Assembly: GCA_030149365.1 (NCBI GenBank)
Contig: JASBRP010000032.1
Location: 1 to 64,000, forward strand
Source of the DNA: Solimonas sp.
Lineage (GTDB): Bacteria; Pseudomonadota; Gammaproteobacteria; Nevskiales; Nevskiaceae
DNA: 64,000 nucleotides
Direction: 5' to 3'
A program made the position numbers and the translations under genes. Shown one piece after another: positions 18,287 through 26,755 of this stretch. Position 1 is the first letter of the stretch. Every line of letters begins with the position of its first letter. The notes below the pieces were generated by a model. That model did no database searches and was not told the DNA's origin. It was given only the letters and a program-made list of their open reading frames with translations.

Positions 18287-19729
18287 ATGGAGACCCGCAT
18301 GCAAGCCGCGCCGAAGACCGGAACCGACACTGCCCCGAGTGACCCGGGAAGGTTGCGGGCGGTGCGTTGGGCAATGGTGGGGTTGTCGCTCTCGGTGCTG
18401 CTGTCGTCGCTGGGCACCAGCAGCGCCAACGTGGCCTTGCCGACGCTGGCGCAGGTGTTTTCTGCGTCCTTCCAGCAGGTGCAGTGGATCGTGCTGGCGT
18501 ACCTGCTGGCGATCACTACGCTGGTGGTCGGGGTGGGGCGGCTGGGGGACCTGGCGGGCCGGCGCCGCTTGCTGCTGGCGGGCATCGCCTTGTTCACGGT
18601 GGCTTCTGCGCTGTGCGGGCTGGCGCCGACGCTGTGGGCGCTGATCGGTGCACGTGCGGTGCAGGGAGTGGGGGCGGCGGTGATGATGTCGCTGACGATG
18701 GCCTTTGTCGGGGAGACCGTGCCCCGCGAGCGCAGCGGCAGCGCCATGGGCCTGCTGGGGACGATGTCTGCCGTGGGCACGGCGCTGGGGCCGTCGCTGG
18801 GCGGGCTGCTGATCTCCGAGGCAGGGTGGCGAGCGATCTTCTTCGTCAACCTGCCGTTGGGGCTGCTGGCCTTCGGGCTGTGCCTGCGATATCTGCCGGC
18901 GGTGCCGCGGGCCGTGCCGGGCGCGCGTGGGCGCTTTGACGTGATGGGCACCGTGCTGCTGGCGCTGACGCTGGCGGCGTACGCGCTGGCGATGACGCTG
19001 GGGCGCGGCAGCCTGGGCGCGCTCAACCTGGGGCTGCTGCTGGCGGCGGCGGTGGGCCTGGCGCTGTTCCTGCGGGTGGAGGCGCGGGCGGCCGCGCCGC
19101 TGCTGCGGCTGGCGATGTTCCGTGAGCCGGTGTTGCGGGCGGGCCTGGTGACCGGCGTGCTGGTGACCACGGTGATGATGGCAACGCTGGTGGTGGGGCC
19201 GTTCTACCTGTCGCGGGCGCTGAGGCTGGATGCGGCGGTGGTGGGGCTGGTGATGGCGACCGGGCCGCTGATCGCGGCGGTGGTGGGCCTGCCCGGCGGA
19301 CGGAGCGTGGACCGCCATGGTGCGCAGCGCATCACCGTGGGCGGGCTCATGGGCATGGTGGTGGGCTGCGCGGCGCTGTCACTGGTGCCGACGTCGCTGG
19401 GCATACCCGGCTACGTGATTCCGCTGGTGATCCTCACGGCGGGCTATGCGCTGTTCCAAGTGGCCAACAACACCGCGGTGATGGCGGGCGTGGCGGCGGA
19501 CCAGCGTGGGCTGGTGTCCGGCATGATCGGGCTTTCACGCAACCTGGGCCTGGTAACCGGTGCGGCGGCGCTGGGCGCCGTGTTTGCGGTGGCAGCGGGC
19601 ACGGCGGATATCCATGTGGCGAGCCCAGAGGCGGTGGCGCAGGGCATGCGGGTGACGTTTGGCGTGGCGGCGCTGCTGATCCTGCTGGCGGCGGGGATCG
19701 CGGCGCGGGCGGGGAGGGTGCGGCGTTAA
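18287..19729 (+). CDS. MFS transporter, DHA2 (EmrB/QacA-like) drug:proton antiporter
   Basis: A 480-residue inner-membrane protein. The ATG at 18287 with GGAAGG upstream is preferred to an in-frame GTG 48 bases earlier. About 14 hydrophobic helices are visible. GRLGDLAGRRR is the loop 2-3 motif A of the major facilitator superfamily, and GTALGPSLGGLL in helix 5 is the antiporter motif C of drug-efflux members. It probably exports hydrophobic compounds using the proton gradient. No linked membrane-fusion protein or regulator is present. The coding strand is strongly GC-biased. Its stop overlaps the stop of the leftward small gene. Confidence 0.9.
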   Translation: METRMQAAPKTGTDTAPSDPGRLRAVRWAMVGLSLSVLLSSLGTSSANVALPTLAQVFSASFQQVQWIVLAYLLAITTLVVGVGRLGDLAGRRRLLLAGIALFTVASALCGLAPTLWALIGARAVQGVGAAVMMSLTMAFVGETVPRERSGSAMGLLGTMSAVGTALGPSLGGLLISEAGWRAIFFVNLPLGLLAFGLCLRYLPAVPRAVPGARGRFDVMGTVLLALTLAAYALAMTLGRGSLGALNLGLLLAAAVGLALFLRVEARAAAPLLRLAMFREPVLRAGLVTGVLVTTVMMATLVVGPFYLSRALRLDAAVVGLVMATGPLIAAVVGLPGGRSVDRHGAQRITVGGLMGMVVGCAALSLVPTSLGIPGYVIPLVILTAGYALFQVANNTAVMAGVAADQRGLVSGMIGLSRNLGLVTGAAALGAVFAVAAGTADIHVASPEAVAQGMRVTFGVAALLILLAAGIAARAGRVRR

Positions 19730-20034
19730 GGAGCAGGCGAGGAGGAATCCTGTGAGGATCGCTTCTTCGATATGCGCTGCATGTGAATGCCGTGCCAGGC
19801 TATGGACGTCAGCCCCACGCCGATGAGAACAAGCACGAAGCCAAAGCCCTGGTCACATTCGCGAGGACTATCTGCCCACCAGCAACCCCGATAGCCTGTG
19901 TGCTTCCCTTGCATGAGAATCGTGCCGAAGGCCACCAGGAACAGCATCCCCAAGAGCAAAGACCGGCAAGTGCGAATCAAGTGGATCGTGGTAGCAAGGA
20001 TTTCTCCCGGAGCCCACACGGATGGCTTCTTCAA
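19726..20034 (-). CDS. small two-helix membrane protein
   Basis: A 102-residue frame beginning with TTG at 20034. It contains two hydrophobic segments (~25-42 and ~66-84) separated by a short loop with two cysteines, and a basic C-terminus. Its stop overlaps the MFS stop by four bases. No family is recognised. The rare start codon and lack of a clear ribosome-binding site lower confidence. Confidence 0.45.
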   Translation of the reverse strand: MKKPSVWAPGEILATTIHLIRTCRSLLLGMLFLVAFGTILMQGKHTGYRGCWWADSPRECDQGFGFVLVLIGVGLTSIAWHGIHMQRISKKRSSQDSSSPAP

Positions 20035-20287
20035 CAGACCGGCTCCAGCAAGGCGATAGGTCCGTCATTCTTGCCCCATAGGCCCATGGCTGCAGCGCCG
20101 TAGAGCGGACGAAGGCATCCGGCCGTAGGTTGGCGATGGGCCTCGGCGACGAGCCACTACCCTGCCTGGAAGGTCTCTGCGAAAAGGCTGGGGATGCGCA
20201 ACGGCGCAAAGCGCGCCTGGAAAGCTCCGTGAAGGAGGGCCGGAGGCAAGCCCGACCCTCCTCCCATGCGCGTATCGCCCCGCCGAC

Positions 20288-20734
20288 TCACTCGTCCGGA
20301 ATCTCCGGGTCGACGAGCTGCGCGAGCTGGGCCAGCGATTCCTGCCAGCCGAGGTAGCAGCCCTCTTCCGGGATCACGTCCGGCACGCCGGCCTGGGTGA
20401 TGCTGATGTCCGTGCCGCAGGAGACCTTCTTGAGGATGATGGTCACGGTCATCTTGCCGGGGAGGTTGGCGTCCTCGAACTGGTCGGTGTGGACGATGCG
20501 CTCGTTGGGCACCAGCTCGGTGTACTCGGCGCAGAAGAAGTGGGCGCCGCCGGTGGTGAAGTTGGTGAAGGACATGCGGTAGCCGCCGCCCACCTTCGCC
20601 GAGAACTCATGGATCTTGGCGGTAAAGCCGTTTGGCGGCAGCCACTTGCAGAGGGCGTCGGCGTCGGTGAAGGCGCGGTAGACGCGCTCTGGCGGGGCTT
20701 TGAGGACGCGGTGCAGGCGGATGGTGCTGGGCAT
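20288..20734 (-). CDS. SRPBCC family protein (AHSA1/START-like)
   Basis: A 148-residue protein. AGGAG eight bases ahead fixes the start at 20734, 39 bases inside the longest frame. The pattern VLKAPPERVYRAFTDADALCKWLPP at the N-terminus, the central GGGYRMSF strand and the C-terminal GWQESLAQLAQLV helix are typical of the Activator-of-Hsp90-ATPase C-terminal-like/SRPBCC fold, which binds hydrophobic ligands in a deep cavity. The role is unknown. It stands alone. Confidence 0.85.
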   Translation of the reverse strand: MPSTIRLHRVLKAPPERVYRAFTDADALCKWLPPNGFTAKIHEFSAKVGGGYRMSFTNFTTGGAHFFCAEYTELVPNERIVHTDQFEDANLPGKMTVTIILKKVSCGTDISITQAGVPDVIPEEGCYLGWQESLAQLAQLVDPEIPDE

Positions 20735-20926
20735 GGCGGGGCTCCTGATTCTGGGAAAAGCCGTGGGTGGCATTGATACGTCGAACGGGCAGGGCGGATT
20801 TCGACAGGGCCCCGAAAATAATTCTCGGCTCCCGCAGACCGGGGCGTGGAGGCGCTCCAGGGGACACGGGCCAGCCCCTATAGAGGATCGGCTCTTTCGA
20901 GCCCCTAACGGCTCAGCCCAGCGCTG

Positions 20927-21790
20927 TCAGATGGCGCAGCCGGCCGAGCGCAGGGCGCGGCGCAGGTTGGTGTAGTCGCGCGTCTGCGAGAGCGCGAGCG
21001 GTGGCGTGCTCTCTGCCACGCGGCCCATCTCGATCAGCGCCCATTGCAGGGCGCGCGGCAGGTTGTCTTCTGGCTGTGCCTTCAGCAGCGTCTGCAGGGG
21101 TTTCTGCAGGGACTCGGCTTCTGCGCGATCGCCGGACAGTGCGGCGTCGTGCAGCTTGCGGACCATGCGCGGGACGAGGTTGGCGGTGGTGGAGACGCCG
21201 CCGGCAAAGCCTTCCAGCACGAAGGGCGCGGCGGCGATATCGCTGCCGGCGTAGAGCGCGAAGCCCACCGGCAGGTGTAGCGCCAGCAGCTCGCGTGCGC
21301 GGGCGAGGTCCGTGGCGCCGTCGACAAAGCCGCTGACGCCGTCGATGCGCGAGAGAGCGTCTACTACGGCAGGAGCGAGGCGCTCATTGGAGCGCAGCAG
21401 CAGGGGCTGCTTCACGGACTTGGCGATGGTCTCCACGTAACGCAGCAGCTTGTCCCGGGAGGGGAAGGCCGTGGCGGGCAGCGTGAGCAGCACGGCATCC
21501 ACGCTGGCCTCGTCGGCAGCCTGCGCAAACTCCAGGGAGGTCTCCAGCTCCGCCGCACTCAGGCCGGCGATGATGGCGATGCGCCCGTCTGCCTGCCAGA
21601 CCACGCGGCGCCAGAGCTCCAGGCGCTCTTCGGCATCCAGCTTCAGCGCGGCGTCGAGCGTGTCGCCCACCAGCAGCGCGGCGCTGCCTTCCACCACGTG
21701 CCAGTCCACGAGGGCTTCCAGGCTTTCCATCTTGATGGTGCCGTTGGATTCGGCGGGGGCCACCAGCTCGACAATGCTGCCCTTGATCAT
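20927..21790 (-). CDS. DapA/DHDPS-family protein lacking the catalytic lysine
   Basis: A 287-residue protein with the length and strand order of the dihydrodipicolinate synthase family. The late GGVSTTANLVP segment matches the family's GGxGxISvtaN element. The key residues are replaced: where the GTTGE loop is expected there is VGDT (residues 41-44), where Y-N-x-P is expected there is LLRSN (131-135), and in the GIKE(A/D) position of the Schiff-base lysine the sequence reads GFVDGATDL, with Val156 where Lys should be. It is therefore unlikely to be an aldolase or synthase and may be a structural or regulatory paralogue. AGGAA precedes the ATG. Confidence 0.8.
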   Translation of the reverse strand: MIKGSIVELVAPAESNGTIKMESLEALVDWHVVEGSAALLVGDTLDAALKLDAEERLELWRRVVWQADGRIAIIAGLSAAELETSLEFAQAADEASVDAVLLTLPATAFPSRDKLLRYVETIAKSVKQPLLLRSNERLAPAVVDALSRIDGVSGFVDGATDLARARELLALHLPVGFALYAGSDIAAAPFVLEGFAGGVSTTANLVPRMVRKLHDAALSGDRAEAESLQKPLQTLLKAQPEDNLPRALQWALIEMGRVAESTPPLALSQTRDYTNLRRALRSAGCAI

Positions 21791-21935
21791 GGTGAGGTTC
21801 CTGGCGAGAGCGATGCGCGGCAGTATAAGCAGCTAAAAAGCCGTCGGGCGTTTTGCACAAAAAGGGTGCGCGGGGCCGTTGGCGCGGCGTGGTGGAGTAC
21901 CTTATCCGCACCCTTGAAGCGTGAGAGCAGGGCTG

Positions 21936-22328
21936 ATGGCGAGCACCGGAAAGACCAAGCGGAATGTCGTGCTGATGTATGGCGAGCCAGACCGATTTTC
22001 CCCGCTGCTGGATGGCGAGCCGGAGGTGGCGGCTGCGCCGGTCACGGTGAAGACCAAGGTGTGGCGCTGGAAGCAGGACGCCGGCTGGCACTTTGCGACC
22101 GTGCCCAAGGCGCAGTCCGCGCAGATCCGCAGCAAGTTCTCCGGCGCCAAGCGCGGCTGGGGATCGGTGCCAGTGCGGATCAAGGTGGGCGAGACACAGT
22201 GGGAGACGTCGCTCTTCCCGGAGGGCAAGAGCGGTACCTACCTGTTTGCGATCAAGGCGGGTGTGCGCAAGGCGGAGGGGATCGAGGAGGGAAACACGAT
22301 CAAGGCGGAGATCTCTCTCCGGAGTTGA
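21936..22328 (+). CDS. DUF1905 domain protein
   Basis: A 130-residue soluble protein. The C-terminal ~90 residues show the DUF1905 pattern: a VWRWKQDAGWHF strand, GWGSVPVRIKVGETQWETSLFP, and the closing KAGVRKAEGIEEGNTIKAEI. The fold is a small beta barrel of unknown biochemical role. The ATG at 21936 is chosen after a GCAGGG; an upstream in-frame GTG at 21921 is less likely. It is divergent from the DapA-like gene. Confidence 0.8.
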   Translation: MASTGKTKRNVVLMYGEPDRFSPLLDGEPEVAAAPVTVKTKVWRWKQDAGWHFATVPKAQSAQIRSKFSGAKRGWGSVPVRIKVGETQWETSLFPEGKSGTYLFAIKAGVRKAEGIEEGNTIKAEISLRS

Positions 22329-22501
22329 GGCGCGTCGCTGGGTTGACGGCAATCTGCACGCGAGGCCCCCTGCGCCTCGGGCGTGTTCCCCGATGCAGAA
22401 GCGCGTGACGGCGCGCAAACGCTTGATCTTGCTACAAGCGCGCCTTGGCATGACTGGTGATTCCTCAATGGGGTGACACACACCCCACAGGAGAACATCA
22501 C

Positions 22502-23029
22502 ATGGCACACAAGACTCCCGACGCAAATCGTGACCCCATCACCAAGACCCCGGGCGCACACCCGGTGGGCACCGGCATCGGCGCTGCCGCAGGCGGCGTG
22601 GCGGGCGGCGTAGCCGGCGCGGCCATCAGCGGTGCGGTGGCTGGCACCGCGGCCGGTGGCCCGGTGGGCACCGCCGTGGGTCTGGTGGCTGGCGCCGTTG
22701 CCGGCGGCCTGGCGGGCAAGGCGGTGGGCGAGAAGATCGACCCCACGGTGGAAGATGCCTACTGGCGCGAGAACTATCGCACCCAGGACTACTACACCAA
22801 GGGCCTGAGCTACGACGACTATGCCCCGGGCTACCGCACCGGCTATGAAGGCTACTCCCGCTATCCGGGCCAGCGCTTCGACGACGTGGAGCACCAGCTG
22901 GCCGGCGAGTATGACGAGCACAAGGGCCGCTCCAAGCTGGGCTGGGACAAGGCCAAGGCCGCAGCGCGCTCGGCCTGGGAGCGCGTGGAACGCGCCCTAC
23001 CGGGTGATTCGGACCGCGACGGCAAGTAA
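22502..23029 (+). CDS. glycine-zipper protein, probably stress related
   Basis: A 175-residue protein with AGGAG seven to eight bases ahead of the ATG at 22502. Residues ~22-80 are a long Gly/Ala-rich zipper (repeats of GxxxG such as GTGIGAAAGGVAGG) able to form two membrane-associated helices. The C-terminal half is hydrophilic and aromatic-rich (YWRENYRTQDYYT, YEGYSRYPGQ) and ends in an amphipathic helix. There is no signal peptide. Similar small proteins are often induced by osmotic or envelope stress; that is inference. A strong terminator follows directly. Confidence 0.75.
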   Translation: MAHKTPDANRDPITKTPGAHPVGTGIGAAAGGVAGGVAGAAISGAVAGTAAGGPVGTAVGLVAGAVAGGLAGKAVGEKIDPTVEDAYWRENYRTQDYYTKGLSYDDYAPGYRTGYEGYSRYPGQRFDDVEHQLAGEYDEHKGRSKLGWDKAKAAARSAWERVERALPGDSDRDGK

Positions 23030-23047
23030 GCCGGTAGCGGGTTAGAA

Positions 23048-23077
23048 GGGCGGGGCGATCATCGCCCCGCCCTTTTT
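23048..23077 (+). terminator. intrinsic terminator of the glycine-zipper gene
   Basis: A 12-base palindromic arm pair (23048-23059 and 23061-23072, practical stem ~10 bp) is followed by TTTTTG, 18 bases after the stop codon. Confidence 0.85.
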
Positions 23078-23190
23078 GCGTCTGAAGACCGGGTGCTACC
23101 CACCACGGCCGCGGGCCATCAGGGCTCGTCGGCCAAGGATCGGGCTGGCCAGGGCGGCTACAGTGGGCTCATCACTTTCCGATCTGAAGC

Positions 23191-24075
23191 ATGCCCATGC
23201 CCACCAAGAACAAGACGCCCAAGAAAGCCACCCCGCCTGTCGCGAAGCGCGCGGCACCGAAGGCCATTAAGGCTGCCAAGGCGACATCCCCGAAGAGCGC
23301 CGCGAAGCCTGCAGCCCCGAATACCGTCACCGTGGATGGCAAGGAGCGCTACCACGAGCCGGCACCGCAGGGGATCGATGTGGAGTCCTTCCGCCAGGTG
23401 GTGAGCAGCCGCCGCTCGGTCCGCAAGTTCACCGACAAGCCGATCCCCCAGGCGGTGCTGGATGACTGCCTGGACATGGCGCTGCTGGCGCCGTGCTCGT
23501 CTGGCCTGCAGCCCTGGGAGTTCTACGTGGTGCGGTCCGCCGACAAGAAGGCGCGGCTGGTGAAGGCCTGCATGAGCCAGCTGGCCGCCAAGACCGCTGC
23601 GGAGCTGATCGTCTGCGTGGCGCGCACGGACCGGGTGCAGGAGTTCTCCCGCAAGATGCTGCGTGAATGGCCGATGCCGGACGTGCCGGTGCTGGTGAAG
23701 CGCTACTACCAGCTGATCCCCTACAACTACGCGCCGGGGCCGCTGAACAGCTTTGCCATGGTGAAGAAGGCGGCGACCGCCGCGGGCGGCCTGCTGGCCG
23801 CCGTGCCGCGTGGGCCGTACACCGGCGCGGAGGTGAAGCTGTGGGCCGCCAAGAGCACGGCTCTGGCTTGCGAGAACCTGGTGCTGGCGCTGCGCGCCCA
23901 CGGCTACGACAGCTGCATGATGGAAGGCTTCGACGAGGTGCGGGTGCGCAAGCTGCTGAAGCTGGACGATGCGGCGTTTCCGATCATGGTGGTGGGGGCG
24001 GGCGAGCGGGCGGCGGATGGGGTGTTCTGGCCGCAGTTGCGCTTTGAGCGCAAGTTGTTCGTGCACGAGGTGTAG
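23191..24075 (+). CDS. nitroreductase family protein with basic N-terminal tail
   Basis: A 294-residue FMN-dependent nitroreductase-like protein. The domain begins near residue 60 with FRQVVSSRRSVRKFTDKPI, the typical FMN-phosphate contact, and continues with LLAPCSSGLQPWEFYVV, close to the family's 'ApSgxNxQPW' element. The C-terminal MVVGAGERA fits the family. The first ~45 residues are an unusual Lys/Ala/Pro tail (KKATPPVAKRAAPKA) like histone-H1-type tails, possibly for DNA or polyanion binding. There is no signal peptide. Substrate unknown. Confidence 0.85.
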   Translation: MPMPTKNKTPKKATPPVAKRAAPKAIKAAKATSPKSAAKPAAPNTVTVDGKERYHEPAPQGIDVESFRQVVSSRRSVRKFTDKPIPQAVLDDCLDMALLAPCSSGLQPWEFYVVRSADKKARLVKACMSQLAAKTAAELIVCVARTDRVQEFSRKMLREWPMPDVPVLVKRYYQLIPYNYAPGPLNSFAMVKKAATAAGGLLAAVPRGPYTGAEVKLWAAKSTALACENLVLALRAHGYDSCMMEGFDEVRVRKLLKLDDAAFPIMVVGAGERAADGVFWPQLRFERKLFVHEV

Positions 24076-24155
24076 TGGGGGCGGAGGGTCTGGCGGGCCA
24101 GGGAGCTACGATACCCGGCTGGGGTCCAGACTCGGGCAGGAGTGGCCGCCGAGGG

Positions 24156-24185
24156 ACTGGATACCGGCTTGCGCCGGTATGACGG
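24156..24185. repeat. dispersed palindromic repeat (ATACCGGC-GCCGGTAT)
   Basis: An inverted repeat ATACCGGC...GCCGGTATGACGG in the leader of dgcN. Repeats of this type are widespread in intergenic DNA of proteobacteria and produce spurious frames encoding a YRRKPVS-type peptide on the other strand, which is seen here. Confidence 0.65.
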
Positions 24186-24294
24186 TGGAGCTCGTTTGTT
24201 CCCGCGCACCGGGCGATTCCCGTGTTAGCACCGATGGGCTGGGGCAGGCGGCGCTGCTTTACTGGCGGGGCTCCCTGCCGCCGTCCACGGAACC

Positions 24295-25338
24295 ATGAAC
24301 AGCTCTACCGTCTCGCATTCGCACAACGCTACCCATGTGACCCTGCGCGGTCCTTACCTGCTGTTCCTCGGCGAGGCCGATCACGACCAGCGCGCCAAGA
24401 CGGCCTTCGGCCTGCGCGACTGGGCGCCTGGGCGCTGCATGGGCCAGCTACGCCTGCCGGCCTGCCGCGTGACGCTGGGCTTGCCGGAGATGTCGCCGGC
24501 GGCGGCGGCGCAGGCAGGTGCGGGTTCGCTGGTGATCGGGGTCGCGCCCAAGGGCGGGCAGATCGCGGAGAACTGGTTCCCGGTGCTGCGCGAGGCGGTG
24601 GCTGCCGGGCTGGATGTGATCAGCGGCATGCATGGGTCGCTGGCCGAGGTGCCAGGGCTGGCCGCAGCGGCGCAGGCGCGCGGGGTGCGCCTGATCGACG
24701 TGCGGCGCCCGCCGGCGAACCTGCCCACGGCCTCCGGCCGCCGCCGCAGTGGCCGCCGCCTGCTTACCGTGGGCACGGATTGCGCGCTCGGCAAGAAGTA
24801 CACCGCGCTGGCGATCACCCGAGCGCTGCAGGAGCGCGGCGTGGCGGCGGATTTCCGCGCGACCGGGCAGACCGGCATCATGATCGCGGGCAGCGGCATT
24901 CCGCTGGACGCGGTGGTGTCGGACTTTGTCGCGGGTGCGGCGGAGGCGATTTCGCCCGATGCGGCGCCGGACCATTGGGACGTGATCGAGGGACAGGGCT
25001 CGCTGTTCCATCCGGCCTATGCCGGCGTGACGCTGGGCCTGCTGCATGGCGCGCAGCCGGACGCGATCGTGCTCTGCCATGACCCGGCGGTGGAGCGCAT
25101 CAAGTCTCTGCCGGAATTCCCGATACCGCCGCTGGAGGTCGCCGCAAGGCGCTACCTGGAAGCTGGCGAGCTGACCAACCCGGCGATCCGCCTGGTGGGC
25201 GTCAGCCTCATCACGCAGGGCATGGACGAGGCCAAGCGCTCGCGCGTGCTCGCCGATGCCGAGCAGCGGCTGGGCGTGCCGGCCTTCGACCCCCTGAAGA
25301 CCTCGCTGCAGGCCGTGGTGGAGCGCCTGCTGTCGTGA
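24295..25338 (+). CDS. dgcN: DUF1611 protein, D-glutamate N-acetyltransferase DgcN
   Basis: A 347-residue cytoplasmic protein of the DUF1611 family. The C-terminal domain has a P-loop-like GTDCALGKKYT at residues 160-170, then TGQTGIMIAGSGIPLDAVVSDF and GQGSLFHPAYAGVTLGLLHG, all signatures of the family. DUF1611 proteins encoded beside an enolase-superfamily epimerase have been characterised as DgcN, which acetylates D-glutamate so that DgcA can racemise it. The pairing is seen here: dgcA starts inside the dgcN stop (four-base GTGA overlap), so the two are translationally coupled. The assignment rests on this pairing and on family knowledge. Confidence 0.85.
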   Translation: MNSSTVSHSHNATHVTLRGPYLLFLGEADHDQRAKTAFGLRDWAPGRCMGQLRLPACRVTLGLPEMSPAAAAQAGAGSLVIGVAPKGGQIAENWFPVLREAVAAGLDVISGMHGSLAEVPGLAAAAQARGVRLIDVRRPPANLPTASGRRRSGRRLLTVGTDCALGKKYTALAITRALQERGVAADFRATGQTGIMIAGSGIPLDAVVSDFVAGAAEAISPDAAPDHWDVIEGQGSLFHPAYAGVTLGLLHGAQPDAIVLCHDPAVERIKSLPEFPIPPLEVAARRYLEAGELTNPAIRLVGVSLITQGMDEAKRSRVLADAEQRLGVPAFDPLKTSLQAVVERLLS

Positions 25339-26318
25339 AACGCACGCTGCAGGCGCAATACCGGACCTGGCCCCTGAAGGAGCCCTTCGTGATCTCGCGC
25401 GGCAGCCGTAGCGAGGCCCGCGTGGTGGTGGTGGAAATCGCTGCCGGCGGCCACAGCGGCAGGGGCGAGTCTGCCGGCGTCGCCTACAAGGGCGAGACGC
25501 AGGAGCAGCTCATGGCGCAGATCGAGTCGGTGCGTGGCGCCATCGAGGGCGGCGCGGAGCGCGAGGACCTGCTCGCGCTGCTGCCCGCCGGCGGCGCGCG
25601 TGCGGCGCTGGATGCCGCGCTCTGGGACGTGCAGGCGCGGCAGAGCGGCATTCCCGTGTGGCAGCGTGCCGGCGTGGGGCGCGGCGCGGCGATCGACACC
25701 GCGGTGACGATCGGCATGCGCTCTCCCGAGGCCTGCGGGCGGGCTGCCGCCGCGCTCGCGGCGTATCCCTGGATCAAGCTCAAGGTGGGCCGCGACGACC
25801 CGGTGGCCGCCGTTGCAGCCGTACGCCAGGCGGCGCCGCGTTCGCGGCTGATCGTCGATGCAAACCAGGCCTGGGAGCAGGCGGACCTGCTGCGCTGGTT
25901 GCCCGATCTGGAGCGCCTGCGGGTGGACCTGCTGGAGCAACCGCTGGCGCGCGGCCGCGATGGTGGGCTGTCACGCGCCGAGTGTCCGATCCCGATCTGC
26001 GCCGATGAGTCGGTGGATGGTGTCGAGGATCTGCCGCGCCTGCATCAGGGCTACCGCTACATCAACATCAAGCTCGACAAGTGCGGCGGGCTGACCGCCG
26101 CGCTGCAGTTGGCGCGCACGGCGCAGGGGGCGGGATTCCGGCTGATGAGTGGCTGCATGGTGGCCAGCTCGCTGTCGATGGCGCCGGCGATGGTGCTGTC
26201 GCAGCTTTGCGAGATCAACGACCTGGATGGGCCGCTGCTGCTGGCCGAGGACTGGCTGGAGGGTATCGTCTATGACCGGGGATGCATGAGCCCGCCTTGG
26301 GGGCGGTTCTGGGGATAG
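25335..26318 (+). CDS. dgcA: enolase-superfamily N-acetyl-D-glutamate racemase DgcA (dipeptide epimerase-like)
   Basis: A 327-residue enzyme of the muconate-lactonising/dipeptide-epimerase branch of the enolase superfamily. The catalytic set is complete: K148-x-K150 (IKLKVG), metal ligands D175 (VDANQAW), E201 (LLEQPL) and D224 (CADES), and K246 or K249 (NIKLDKCGG) as the opposing base. Two facing lysines indicate 1,1-proton transfer, that is, epimerisation. With dgcN it would convert N-acetyl-D-Glu to N-acetyl-L-Glu. The alternative is an L-Ala-D/L-Glu epimerase; the coupling with DUF1611 favours DgcA. The GTG start overlaps the dgcN stop. Confidence 0.85.
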   Translation: MKRTLQAQYRTWPLKEPFVISRGSRSEARVVVVEIAAGGHSGRGESAGVAYKGETQEQLMAQIESVRGAIEGGAEREDLLALLPAGGARAALDAALWDVQARQSGIPVWQRAGVGRGAAIDTAVTIGMRSPEACGRAAAALAAYPWIKLKVGRDDPVAAVAAVRQAAPRSRLIVDANQAWEQADLLRWLPDLERLRVDLLEQPLARGRDGGLSRAECPIPICADESVDGVEDLPRLHQGYRYINIKLDKCGGLTAALQLARTAQGAGFRLMSGCMVASSLSMAPAMVLSQLCEINDLDGPLLLAEDWLEGIVYDRGCMSPPWGRFWG

Positions 26319-26755
26319 GGGAGGTGCCGGTCTTGGGGCGTGATGCGAGCAGAGGTGGCCACTTCAGGCGGTGTCCCTCACCCCAACCCCTCTCCCGGTG
26401 GGAGAGGGGCTTTACGCGTTGGCTCTGTAGCGTGGATGAAATCCGGGGTCCCTTGTGGGGAGTTCCCGGACTGCGTCCGGGCTACGTTGCTTTCCCCAGG
26501 GTCCGTCAACGAGTTGCCGCCCACCCTTCGACAGGCTCAGGGCGAACGGCAACTTTTCAGACCTTTCCTGACTCTCGGTCCTCTGGGCGAGGGGAGGAGT
26601 CTGGCTATCGCGACCGCCACAATCATTCCTCTGATTTCCTCGATAATCGACCCAAGGCGGTTCAGGTGGTATCACCGACTCCATTCGTACACGGGACTGC
26701 AAATAATCGGGCAACGGGCTGCCGAAGCAGCCTCTCTTTTTCCCGAAGGATGGTC
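26319..26755. repeat. intergenic cluster of dispersed repeats
   Basis: No gene is supported in these 437 bases. They hold three repeat types in a row: a C-rich hairpin with arms at 26387-26396 and 26400-26409, an imperfect inverted repeat around 26427-26486 (GTAGCGTGGATG... ...CCGGGCTACG), and a TTCGACAGGCTCAGGG copy at 26524-26550. The block separates dgcNA from the receptor operon, so the two are probably transcribed from different promoters. Confidence 0.65.

Noticed and set aside
23904..24209. 101-codon frame on the - strand with a YRRKPVS peptide
   Set aside because: This peptide is the usual translation of the ATACCGGC palindromic repeat and the frame runs back into the nitroreductase gene.
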